Part shown: positions 42,927 to 49,679 of the stretch, in pieces
Layout: every line of letters starts with the position of its first letter
Position numbering within the stretch: position 1 is the stretch's first letter
DNA from: Syntrophomonadaceae bacterium
GTDB taxonomy: Bacteria; Bacillota; Syntrophomonadia; Syntrophomonadales; DTU052
Reading direction: 5' to 3'
NCBI GenBank assembly: GCA_012729505.1
Contig: JAAYDA010000017.1
Location: forward strand, 1-57,875
DNA: 57,875 nucleotides
Notes under the pieces: model-generated
What the model saw: only the letters and a program-made list of their open reading frames with translations
Database searches by the model: none
What the model was told of the DNA's origin: nothing
Position numbers and translations under genes: made by a program

Positions 42927-44723
42927 CTACATGCCTATATACCTACGGGCTGCTTCAATCAGCGGCCCCGAACCCCGCAACGCCAATGCCAAGGCCAATA
43001 GTCCGCCAATGGATCCAAACACTGCCCCGGCGTTGGAGGCTACATCACCGACCATCTGTATTCCCCCTGGAGCAGTAAATGAACCTATCCTGACTGTCAC
43101 GGTTGAACCGGCGGCTCCGTATTCATTAAACGCCTCAACCATGACCTTATAGGTTATACCTGACTCTCCGTCAAAACTGTAGTTGATTGCGTCTCCGGGC
43201 AATTCTTCCCGCAGATCATTGTTTACGTATATCTTATATCCGCTCACATTCTGAGCATTCCAGGTTAAGGTTACAGTCTTATCACTCACGCTTGCTTGTA
43301 CATCGGGGGGATTTGCAGGAACCGAAACTCCTACAATGTTCGATGGTTCGGATATCTGGTTTCCTCCGTCCGATCTGACCCGGTAATAGTATCCAACGTC
43401 TTCAGTAACCAGGTCAGTGTATTTTGTGGTGTTAACTGTAGCAAGTCCCTCCCAGAGCTGGCCGTCTGTGCTCCTTTCAATTATGTAAGTGCTTATGCTT
43501 TTTGCTGCCTCCCAGGATAAACTTATTTCGTTGCCATCCTTTGTAACAGTTAGTCCCGTTGGAGCCGGTACTGTTTCGGTAGTAACCTGCATCTCAGCGT
43601 ATGCAGAAACAGCCCCGTCCTGGCCTTTCTGGGCAATGCGGTAATAATAAGTTGTATCCCATAAAGCGTGAGTTTCCGTAAAATATTTGTCTGTCACTTC
43701 AGCCACTTGCTCAAAATCTGTTTCATTGGTACTGCGTTCAATGATGTAGCTTGGGTTGCCTGATGCTTCCCAGGTTAGGTAAACAGTTCTCTCGGTAACC
43801 TCTCCGTTTAAAGATGTTGGCTTAGCCGGTGGAGTAGTCACCGTAATAGGTATACTCCAATCGCTTTCTTTATCCTCAGTATTATAGGCAGATATGGCAT
43901 ATTTATAAGTCATGCCTGGTAGCACGTTATTGTCGGCATAAGAGATCGATGCAAGCTCTGCAATCATGATATCGTCTCTATAAATTCTATAACCAGCTAG
44001 TTCCTCTTCGGTATTAGCCTGCCAACTTAAAACCACTTCGTAAGAGGTATTACTGCTAACCGAAAAATCCTCCGGAGTATTCGGCCTTGGTTCAATTAAT
44101 TCCCCCAATACAGCCTTGTTCTGATCTATCAATATATTAGGTTTCAGATACAAAGTGGGGTGAACTCCCGCACTTCCGTTGGCTGCCAACCGATACATGT
44201 TCCCCTCTTGGTGAATAGTTCTCACATTTGTATTATCTGTTTCTCTAGTCCACCACATATAGTAACCAGGTCTCAGTATATTACCGTCATAATATTGGAA
44301 ATACTTTCTGTATTCCGCTTCGCTTATTAAACCGATTTTACATATGATATCTCCATACTCAGATCGATCCCAAGAGTGCTCGTTGATTAATTCATTTTGA
44401 GACAAGCTATTATAAAAATCATTATTGAGATAATAAGCAATATTATTGGTATCAGTCGGATCATACATATTGGTCCTATCCGGATCAAACACCCTATCGC
44501 CATCTTTTAATCTTAAAAACAAATACGTCTCCCCGTTTGGCATTTGATCAAGTATTGTCCACTGTTTACCAGAAAAGGTGATTATCGTCCCCGGTGCCTC
44601 ATCATGTAATAAAGTCTCTGACGCATACGTCAGAGATAAAACGCCAAACACCAAACCTATCACCAACGCCACCAACAATATATACTGGATTTTTGAATTC
44701 TTTGCTTTGCTGATAATGCCCAT
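42927..44723 (-). CDS. DUF6273/FN3 adhesin with C-terminal span
   Basis: 598 residues, AAAAGGAG before ATG 44723. Signal peptide (~1-34), one DUF6273-like domain (PGTIITFSGKQWTILDQMPN, NIAYYLNNDFYNSLSQNELI) clearly paralogous to the two in the 676-residue protein, four to five FN3 domains, then a C-terminal span (GAVFGSIGGLLALALALRGS) and short basic end. The span suggests a membrane-held pIII-like protein. Confidence 0.7.
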   Translation of the reverse strand: MGIISKAKNSKIQYILLVALVIGLVFGVLSLTYASETLLHDEAPGTIITFSGKQWTILDQMPNGETYLFLRLKDGDRVFDPDRTNMYDPTDTNNIAYYLNNDFYNSLSQNELINEHSWDRSEYGDIICKIGLISEAEYRKYFQYYDGNILRPGYYMWWTRETDNTNVRTIHQEGNMYRLAANGSAGVHPTLYLKPNILIDQNKAVLGELIEPRPNTPEDFSVSSNTSYEVVLSWQANTEEELAGYRIYRDDIMIAELASISYADNNVLPGMTYKYAISAYNTEDKESDWSIPITVTTPPAKPTSLNGEVTERTVYLTWEASGNPSYIIERSTNETDFEQVAEVTDKYFTETHALWDTTYYYRIAQKGQDGAVSAYAEMQVTTETVPAPTGLTVTKDGNEISLSWEAAKSISTYIIERSTDGQLWEGLATVNTTKYTDLVTEDVGYYYRVRSDGGNQISEPSNIVGVSVPANPPDVQASVSDKTVTLTWNAQNVSGYKIYVNNDLREELPGDAINYSFDGESGITYKVMVEAFNEYGAAGSTVTVRIGSFTAPGGIQMVGDVASNAGAVFGSIGGLLALALALRGSGPLIEAARRYIGM

Positions 44724-44738
44724 TACCGTTCGCTCCTT

Positions 44739-45872
44739 TTAGTGTGGAGTTCTCCACCATTTCTTGTTTCCGCAACTGATCACCCCATAGGCAGTAATCG
44801 GTATCCAAGTCAGGAAGAAAGCCCCGCCTGTAAACAAATAAGCCCAAACTCGACTAAATTTAATTTGCTCAGCTGCCAGGGGCAGAATATAAAGAGTAGG
44901 TACTGATAGGAATACCGAAAGTAGGTACTGCCACCAGCCTTGATGTACCGACAAAACCACTGCTGCAAATATCATCACATGCATGGGGATCCACATCAGC
45001 GCATCAAACACACGGGCCACCTGCCCAAGGTTGCCTTTCCACCAAAACCTCCCCATAGCCATTAATAAACTAGGCATATATCTAATACAGGTTTGAGTCT
45101 GTCCCCGCATCCAGCGAAGACGCTGCCTCAATGAATCCATTATTTTTGTTGGTTTCTGGTCGTATACAATAGCATCGGAGGCAAATGATACTTTTTCTCC
45201 CGCAATGATCAGCTGGCAGGTGTACTCTACATCATCGGTCAAGGTGTGAAGATCCCAGCCTACTCGATTTATAACATCAGTCCTGATACACATCCCGGTT
45301 CCGCCCAACCAGGCCGATAACCCCAAGAATTTACGCGCCATCAGCAACCTGCAGCCATACCAAGTCATGTAAGCATAATTAGCCGTCACCCAGGAATCCC
45401 CAGGGTTCTTCGCATCAAGATATCCCTGGATTACCCGGTTGCCCTTCGACAGTTCGTCATCCATTACATTCAGGTAATTGGGATCAATGTGATTGTCAGC
45501 GTCCAGGATGATTACAGCATCGTATTCATCCAGATATATCTGCTCAAAAGCCCACTTAATGGCGTGTTGTTTTCCAACTAATTCACGGTTAAAGCGTTGT
45601 AATACCAACGCCCCCGCTGATTCGGCCAGTTCAGCCGTTCGATCCGTGCAATTGTCGGCGATTACACAGACATCAAATCGCCCCGCTGGGTAATTGCACG
45701 ATCTAATGTTTAATACCGATTCTCTGATCACGTTTTCTTCATTGTGCGCTGGTATTACCACCACAAATCGGTGTTCTCCTCTGCTTTGCAGAGCACGCCA
45801 AGTGCGCGGTATTCCTAAACCAAGCATGAATATTAATATGTGGTACAGGTAAAACAATGCTATGATTTCCAT
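44739..45872 (-). CDS. Membrane glycosyltransferase, family 2
   Basis: 377 residues from ATG 45872 (AAAGGTGG upstream); a longer frame runs antisense-like over the coat gene and is rejected. GT2 fold: VVVIPAHNEENVIRESVLNI, ADNCTDRT, DAVIILDADNHIDPNYL (DXD), WLGGTGMCIRTDVI, TDDVEYTCQL (acceptor base), QRLRWMRGQ (Q-x-x-RW). Spans are at the N terminus and at the C-terminal ~100 residues, as in polysaccharide synthases and chitin-synthase-like enzymes. It directly follows the coat genes and may glycosylate the coat or host polymer. Confidence 0.8.
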   Translation of the reverse strand: MEIIALFYLYHILIFMLGLGIPRTWRALQSRGEHRFVVVIPAHNEENVIRESVLNIRSCNYPAGRFDVCVIADNCTDRTAELAESAGALVLQRFNRELVGKQHAIKWAFEQIYLDEYDAVIILDADNHIDPNYLNVMDDELSKGNRVIQGYLDAKNPGDSWVTANYAYMTWYGCRLLMARKFLGLSAWLGGTGMCIRTDVINRVGWDLHTLTDDVEYTCQLIIAGEKVSFASDAIVYDQKPTKIMDSLRQRLRWMRGQTQTCIRYMPSLLMAMGRFWWKGNLGQVARVFDALMWIPMHVMIFAAVVLSVHQGWWQYLLSVFLSVPTLYILPLAAEQIKFSRVWAYLFTGGAFFLTWIPITAYGVISCGNKKWWRTPH

Positions 45873-45901
45873 ACTCTTGCCACCTTTGCTTTCGGGCTTA
45901 C

Positions 45902-45948
45902 CTTGCCATAAGCGTCCTAAGTCTTTTGACAAAGGACGCTCACGCAAG
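45902..45948 (-). promoter_or_regulatory. Long hairpin between coat gene and glycosyltransferase
   Basis: CTTGC/GCAAG (902-906 with 944-948 of this kilobase), GCGTCCT/AGGACGC (45912-45918, 45933-45939) and GTC/GAC around a TTTT loop form a nested stem. No T tract follows. It could limit downstream expression, stabilise coat mRNA, or be a packaging signal, which is a hairpin in filamentous phages. Confidence 0.5.
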
Positions 45949-45982
45949 CCATCTTCATTTAAGCTTCCCACCCAACTAACAA

Positions 45983-46129
45983 CTATCGCCGTGAAAAAAC
46001 GGTCTTGGTCGCGCTGATGAGCCTGGGAACAGCCGCGATACCCAAGCCAAGAGCAAGTATCGGCCACAGAGCTCCAAAGACATCAACCAGGTATGTAATA
46101 ACTTCTCCGGGTACAATGTTTAAACTCAC
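45983..46129 (-). CDS. Candidate major coat protein, copy 1 (48 residues)
   Basis: GTG 46129 after AAGGAGGG. MSLNIVPGEVITYLVDVF leads into one span (GALWPILALGLGIAAVP) and ends with a basic tail RLISATKTVFSRR. Mildly acidic N terminus, central span and basic C terminus of about 48 residues is the make-up of mature filamentous-phage major coat pVIII. No signal peptide, as in some inovirus coats. Near-identical to the next gene, sharing 33 of the last 35 residues or so. Confidence 0.6.
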   Translation of the reverse strand: MSLNIVPGEVITYLVDVFGALWPILALGLGIAAVPRLISATKTVFSRR

Positions 46130-46270
46130 AGGGGTCCCTCCTTCTTTTTTTATCCCAATCGTCCCCACCATCCGGCAAAGACGTTATTCTGGGTCCTTTT
46201 TAGCCAACAGATAACCGGTTTCGACCGCCATATAAGCTGGTTTTGAACTCATACAGCGGTCGGCACCAGC

Positions 46271-46417
46271 TTATCTCCCGGAAAAAACGGTCTTGGTCGC
46301 GCTGATGAGCCTGGGAACAGCCGCGATACCTAAACCAAGAGCAAGGATCGGCCACAAAGCTCCAAAGACATCAACCAGATAGCCGATTACATCAGCAGGA
46401 ATAATGTTTAGACTCAA
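46271..46417 (-). CDS. Candidate major coat protein, copy 2 (48 residues)
   Basis: TTG 46417 after AGGGAGGTG. Begins MSLNIIPADVIGYLVDVF and continues like copy 1, ending KTVFSGR. DNA of the last ~110 bases is almost identical to copy 1, so the duplication is recent or kept by conversion. Two coat genes may supply expression level or mixed coats. Confidence 0.6.
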   Translation of the reverse strand: MSLNIIPADVIGYLVDVFGALWPILALGLGIAAVPRLISATKTVFSGR

Positions 46418-46472
46418 CCATCTCACCTCCCTTGCAATCAAGTTATGTTAGTGCAATTAATTGCCTTAACCA

Positions 46473-46634
46473 TCAATCAACCCACTGCCTAAAGGCGCGC
46501 ACTATTGCGAAGAGCAAAAACGCCGCCATAGCTATTCCTAATGCGGCGGCTATGATGGGCCACAGCGAATAGATGATGTCAACAATAACCTGGTATAAAT
46601 AATCGATGTTGTAATCAAGCGTAATGTGGGGCAT
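46473..46634 (-). CDS. Small single-span membrane protein (53 residues)
   Basis: ATG 46634 starts 3 bases after the upstream stop. MPHITLDYNIDYLYQVIVDI then a span (YSLWPIIAAALGIAMAAFLL) and the end VRAFRQWVD. The DxxYSLWPI pattern echoes the FGALWPI of the coat proteins, so it is a likely diverged paralog or minor coat protein. Confidence 0.55.
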   Translation of the reverse strand: MPHITLDYNIDYLYQVIVDIIYSLWPIIAAALGIAMAAFLLFAIVRAFRQWVD

Positions 46635-46637
46635 GGC

Positions 46638-46793
46638 TTACCTCTGCGCGTAATGCTTAAATATTGTAATCAGGCCTCCAAAAACAAATAAAGCCAGCAG
46701 TATTCCGATAAAAGGCCACAACAATGGAGTAAGTGAGCCGAATACGTTTGCAAACTGCTGGTATACTTCTACCATATCAACGTTGAAGGACAC
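46638..46793 (-). CDS. Small single-span membrane protein (51 residues)
   Basis: GTG 46793 after GAGGAGGGGG. VSFNVDMVEVYQQFANVF, then GSLTPLLWPFIGILLALFV and IFKHYAQR. The start (SFN/SLN), the VF-G-L-WP order and the basic end match the coat-like genes, so it belongs to the same small family. Confidence 0.55.
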   Translation of the reverse strand: MSFNVDMVEVYQQFANVFGSLTPLLWPFIGILLALFVFGGLITIFKHYAQR

Positions 46794-46810
46794 TCAAATC
46801 CCCCTCCTCT

Positions 46811-46936
46811 TTACCGAACCAGATTAAGCAGGGCAGTTAAGATAGCCATTGATAAACAAGTAAGGGCAACCGCCCAGATCAGTAACGGGTAGCTAAGAAA
46901 CCACATGAAGCAATACCCGAAATTATCTATCATCAT
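46811..46936 (-). CDS. Small single-span membrane protein (41 residues)
   Basis: Starts at ATGATG overlapping the upstream stop (ATGA at 46933-46936). MMIDNFGYCFMWFLSYPLLI and on to LTALLNLVR: one span with short ends. Resembles filamentous-phage end-cap proteins pVII/pIX in size only. Confidence 0.5.
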   Translation of the reverse strand: MMIDNFGYCFMWFLSYPLLIWAVALTCLSMAILTALLNLVR

Positions 46937-47046
46937 TTCATCCACCATCCCGACAAACGATGGATAAAGTACGCGAATGCTATTGGTATCAAAATAACTG
47001 CGGCATAAATTGCAACCAGGGAATGTAGATCAAAAGAATCCCACAT
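46933..47046 (-). CDS. Small single-span membrane protein (37 residues)
   Basis: ATG 47046 shares a base with the upstream stop (TAATG). MWDSFDLHSLVAIYAAVILI with span and end HRLSGWWMK. Size and topology of pVII/pIX-type caps. Reading frame is supported by coupling on both sides rather than by homology. Confidence 0.5.
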   Translation of the reverse strand: MWDSFDLHSLVAIYAAVILIPIAFAYFIHRLSGWWMK

Positions 47047-47201
47047 TAGATAAAACCCTCCCTGTCGGCGATATCATAAATCACCTTGAACACTATTACC
47101 GCCAAGATGATAATCAAAATACTCGCAATAATCATGTCTCCGTAGGTAAGATGCTGAATAACCTCGAAAAACCCCTCGGGAGTGAAAACCCTGTAAATCA
47201 T
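47046..47201 (-). CDS. First gene of the small membrane protein cassette (51 residues)
   Basis: ATG 47201 after GGGGTGAGG. MIYRVFTPEGFFEVIQHLTY, span MIIASILIIILAVIVFKVI, acidic/basic end DIADREGFI. It follows a candidate promoter and a terminator, so it opens the late transcript. Confidence 0.5.
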   Translation of the reverse strand: MIYRVFTPEGFFEVIQHLTYGDMIIASILIIILAVIVFKVIYDIADREGFI

Positions 47202-47220
47202 TTCCTCACCCCTTATTTAC

Positions 47221-47249
47221 ACTCTATTGATTGAAATTTGCTTAGACAA
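47221..47249 (-). promoter_or_regulatory. Candidate promoter of the late (coat) transcript
   Basis: On the minus strand TTGTCT (47249-47244) and TAGAGT (47226-47221) are 17 bases apart, directly after the terminator and 20 bases before the first small gene. Boxes are imperfect. Confidence 0.35.
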
Positions 47250-47250
47250 T

Positions 47251-47280
47251 GAAAAGAGTGTGCAAAAACATTGCACACTC
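47251..47280 (-). terminator. Strong terminator between early and late genes
   Basis: GAGTGTGCAA (47256-47265) and TTGCACACTC (47271-47280) form a perfect 10-pair stem with a 5-base loop; the minus strand continues TTTTC. It separates replication/regulation genes from the coat cassette. Confidence 0.8.
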
Positions 47281-47306
47281 CCAATAAGTCCACATAAACT
47301 TACTTA

Positions 47307-47486
47307 TCAAAAATTATCATCTTCATCTAAAATTAACTCTAATTCTTCTGCGCTCTCCTTAATAAACTCGTAAGGAAGAAATAATCTAACCCTTTGAAAA
47401 CTCTCATCTTTAGCATCTTTTATGTCGTTTTTATTAAGCACAACCGTGCCTTTTTCAAACAAATAAGCATTAACAACCTTAAACAT
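47307..47486 (-). CDS. Small acidic protein (59 residues)
   Basis: AAAGGAG before ATG 47486. MFKVVNAYLFEKGTVVLNKN, then RVRLFLPYEFIKESAEELEL and an acidic end DEDDNF. Soluble, possibly a DNA-mimic or ssDNA-binding-like protein, but no family is recognised. Last gene before the early terminator. Confidence 0.55.
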   Translation of the reverse strand: MFKVVNAYLFEKGTVVLNKNDIKDAKDESFQRVRLFLPYEFIKESAEELELILDEDDNF

Positions 47487-47512
47487 TTAATTCTCCTTTC
47501 TATATCGCATAA

Positions 47513-47656
47513 TCCTTGTAATGCGTAGCTAACTCTCTATCCCGTATTTAATTTGTGGGTTAATAAGCGATACCGCCACATGATTAAAAGGACATGTTTT
47601 TTGTTTTACTATTTTCCCTTCCCTTCCCCGCCATGCGGGATTTCCTTGTAATGCGT
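47513..47656. repeat. Two 14-base direct repeats flanking a GC hairpin
   Basis: TCCTTGTAATGCGT occurs at 47513-47526 and 47643-47656, and CCCGCCATGCGGG forms a hairpin at about 47628-47640 beside the second. The 130-base stretch has no gene. Possible regulatory or replication-origin iterons. Confidence 0.5.
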
Positions 47657-47934
47657 CACGACATAGAAAAACCTCCGTTTAAATTGCATTCCCGGCACAC
47701 CGCCTCATCGTATTCCTCACTGGCGATACAGTCTTCTCTCTGTGGACAAGGATCTGTTCCTAGATTTGCGCAGAGGAACGGCGCCATTGCTCCCTGTCCC
47801 TCATCGTAGGCGGTGTTCATAATCTCCACCGCATCTATGCGGATTCGCTGGAGCATTTCTTCGGTGAATGTTTGTCCCACAAAACCACCCATCGTTCTAC
47901 GGAGATCGCCAATCAAATCGCGCCTGGTTTTCAT
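47656..47934 (-). CDS. Small Cys-cluster protein (92 residues)
   Basis: ATG 47934 chosen for AAGGAGGGAG upstream; longer frames lack a site. Helical N terminus (RRDLIGDLRRTMGGFVGQTF) and a C-terminal C-x5-C ... C-x2-C cluster (CPQREDC, CREC) that could bind zinc. No family recognised; it lies among regulatory genes. Confidence 0.5.
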   Translation of the reverse strand: MKTRRDLIGDLRRTMGGFVGQTFTEEMLQRIRIDAVEIMNTAYDEGQGAMAPFLCANLGTDPCPQREDCIASEEYDEAVCRECNLNGGFSMS

Positions 47935-47963
47935 TTTTAATTCTCCCTCCTTGCCTCGCATAT

Positions 47964-48248
47964 TTAACACACTTTTTTTCCGGTCTGAAATAGCACCCAC
48001 CACTTCAGCACCTTAAGCCGGAAGTAATAACAGGATCGAGTACTATAGCCCAGTTTCTCCGCTACCTCTTCCATGGTTTGGCATTGTTTATATCGAAATC
48101 GGGTGAAAGAAAAATACGGTTCAGGGAGACGCGAAAAGAAATCATCCATTTCTTCGCGAACTGGGCTTCGAAGGAATCGGTATTCCTTTAGGGGTTCCTC
48201 AGCCCTGTCTAGGCTGATCTCTGCCTGTCCATCCCTCAGTAATAACAC
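47964..48248 (-). CDS. ArpU/sigma-region-4-like transcription regulator
   Basis: 94 residues. The C-terminal half (RFRYKQCQTMEEVAEKLGYS, TRSCYYFRLKVLKWW) has the helix-turn-helix of sigma region 4-like phage late regulators (ArpU/RinA-type). Start uncertain: GTG 48248 lies very close to its AGGGAG site. Located between replication and late genes, it is the best candidate activator of the late promoter. Confidence 0.6.
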   Translation of the reverse strand: MLLLRDGQAEISLDRAEEPLKEYRFLRSPVREEMDDFFSRLPEPYFSFTRFRYKQCQTMEEVAEKLGYSTRSCYYFRLKVLKWWVLFQTGKKVC

Positions 48249-48272
48249 CTCCCTAAGATAAAAGCTTTATTG

Positions 48273-48569
48273 CTATTCGTCATTCTCACACAAGCTTCTC
48301 CACTTATGACCCCGGTATAAAGGCGGCACTTCTTCTCCGTGTACAGTCTCCAGAATCCTAGCTGCCATGCTCGCGTCACGGATTGTTTCAGGCCAGATAT
48401 CTACTCCTGATTTGATCAAATAGAGCAAGTCACCATGCACGATTTGCATTATTTTTTTTGCTTCCTGCAATGGATTTTCTGCAAATTTTTCGTAAAGATA
48501 AATATTGCTTTCCAGTCCATCATAGTGATTTGCAACGGCTTGCCACAAAAGCTGTTCTTTCAAATTCAA
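48273..48569 (-). CDS. Hypothetical helical protein (98 residues)
   Basis: TTG 48569 after AAAGGATGG. NLKEQLLWQAVANHYDGLES and RILETVHGEEVPPLYRG. Soluble, helical, no known family; between the replication protein and the ArpU-like gene. Confidence 0.45.
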   Translation of the reverse strand: MNLKEQLLWQAVANHYDGLESNIYLYEKFAENPLQEAKKIMQIVHGDLLYLIKSGVDIWPETIRDASMAARILETVHGEEVPPLYRGHKWRSLCENDE

Positions 48570-48584
48570 ATTTGATCCATCCTT

Positions 48585-49265
48585 TCATGTAGCTTTCGGA
48601 GGCATATATATTTCCCTTTCTTCCGTTCCTTCGGATTTAGCTTCCCTTTGTTGTTTCTGGTTCTCTTTCTCCATTCGCTCCCAGTTCAGGATTGTAAAAT
48701 AATCCGAATTGGTTTTTTTGCCTTTGCTACCTTTCCACAGGTTTAGGCGGTTGATCCACTCCTTTGTCCCCTCTTCACCAAAGAGACCGAGTAGATTCTG
48801 ATGTTCAGTTTCGGTCATTGAAACATATTCGGCGTATTTAATTTTCTCAAAAGAGCTTCTTTCCGCTGAGGGGTGCTCTCTCGTTCCGTTAAGGTTATAT
48901 ATATGTTTATTAATGTTCCCACTATTAGACCCGGATTGGTCCCGGATTAGTCTCACATTAGACCCGCATTCGTCCCGCGATTGAACCCACAGTGAAACCA
49001 ATCGGTATGAACCAGCTTGACGGGTGGTTCCCGGACGGTATTCCAGTAGACCCCTTTGGCATAGTTTGTTGCGTGTGCGATCAAGACTCGATTTTGACAA
49101 TCCCGTTAGGAGTTGCAGCGACTGATTGGCCGTTGTAAACCATTCCTTCCAACCGGCCCTATTGTTTATGCCTAATAACGCATGCCATAAAGCAATTTCG
49201 CCGGTTGTTGGACGGTTTATTATTGACCAATCACTAAAAGCTTTCAACTCGTGGAATATGTTCAA
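48585..49265 (-). CDS. Winged-helix replication initiator-like protein
   Basis: 226 residues from TTG 49265 (GGGGAGGGA upstream). Residues ~15-95 form a winged helix (TTGEIALWHALLGINNRAGW, LTGLSKSSLDRTRNKLCQRG, LLEYRPG). The C-terminal part is DnaD/replisome-organizer-like with SDYFTILNWERMEKEN. Such proteins open phage or plasmid origins and recruit helicase. A rolling-circle Rep, usual for inoviruses, was not found, so this element may replicate differently. Confidence 0.65.
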   Translation of the reverse strand: MNIFHELKAFSDWSIINRPTTGEIALWHALLGINNRAGWKEWFTTANQSLQLLTGLSKSSLDRTRNKLCQRGLLEYRPGTTRQAGSYRLVSLWVQSRDECGSNVRLIRDQSGSNSGNINKHIYNLNGTREHPSAERSSFEKIKYAEYVSMTETEHQNLLGLFGEEGTKEWINRLNLWKGSKGKKTNSDYFTILNWERMEKENQKQQREAKSEGTEEREIYMPPKAT

Positions 49266-49290
49266 TGGACGGATCCCTCCCCAACGTTTA

Positions 49291-49512
49291 TTAGAAACTT
49301 ATAAACCATCTGAATAATTGGGCTATGATATAGCCGAATCCGAATAATATAACTAAAAATGATAATAAGTCGGGAATGTTTTTATTTACTTTCGATTTTT
49401 CCGCTTGTTTATTCTGTTGATGATTGTTGGGTTTAATAGTTACAACTTGCTGATTTTTACGATAATATCCTTGGGTAATTGCTGGTGGTCGAGATACAGG
49501 GTTTATCCTCAT
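49291..49512 (-). CDS. Small membrane protein with C-terminal span (73 residues)
   Basis: Starts inside the stop of the previous gene (ATGA overlap 49509-49512). Polar N terminus rich in Gln and Asn (NHQQNKQAEKSKVNKN), then span LLSFLVILFGFGYIIAQLF. No family. Could be a membrane attachment factor for replication. Confidence 0.5.
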   Translation of the reverse strand: MRINPVSRPPAITQGYYRKNQQVVTIKPNNHQQNKQAEKSKVNKNIPDLLSFLVILFGFGYIIAQLFRWFISF

Positions 49513-49679
49513 TGCTCTGCCTCCTTCTCCTTATTCTCCGTGAATAGAGTTTCAATTTGGCGGCATATTCTAAAAGCTTCTGGAAAACTTATTTGTTCTT
49601 GGGGAAGATTTATTTCAACGGTTAGCACAACATTGCCCGACTCATCCCAAGATGCTGTTAAAGGAATTGCTTTCAGCAT
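49509..49679 (-). CDS. Small protein (56 residues)
   Basis: MLKAIPLTASWDESGNVVLT, then PEAFRICRQIETLFTENKE. It overlaps the methyltransferase stop by 7 bases and its own stop overlaps the next start, so all three are coupled. No family recognised. Confidence 0.5.
   Translation of the reverse strand: MLKAIPLTASWDESGNVVLTVEINLPQEQISFPEAFRICRQIETLFTENKEKEAEQ

Noticed and set aside
44602-44847. Minus-strand 81-codon ORF overlapping the adhesin and glycosyltransferase ends
   Set aside because: Shadow frame across two well supported genes, without its own ribosome site.
45873-46067. Long N-terminal extension of the glycosyltransferase
   Set aside because: It runs out of frame through coat gene 1 and the hairpin; ATG 45872 has its own ribosome site and gives a normal family start.
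46184-46252. 22-codon ORF between the two coat-like genes
   Set aside because: No ribosome site, no membrane span, unlike its neighbours.
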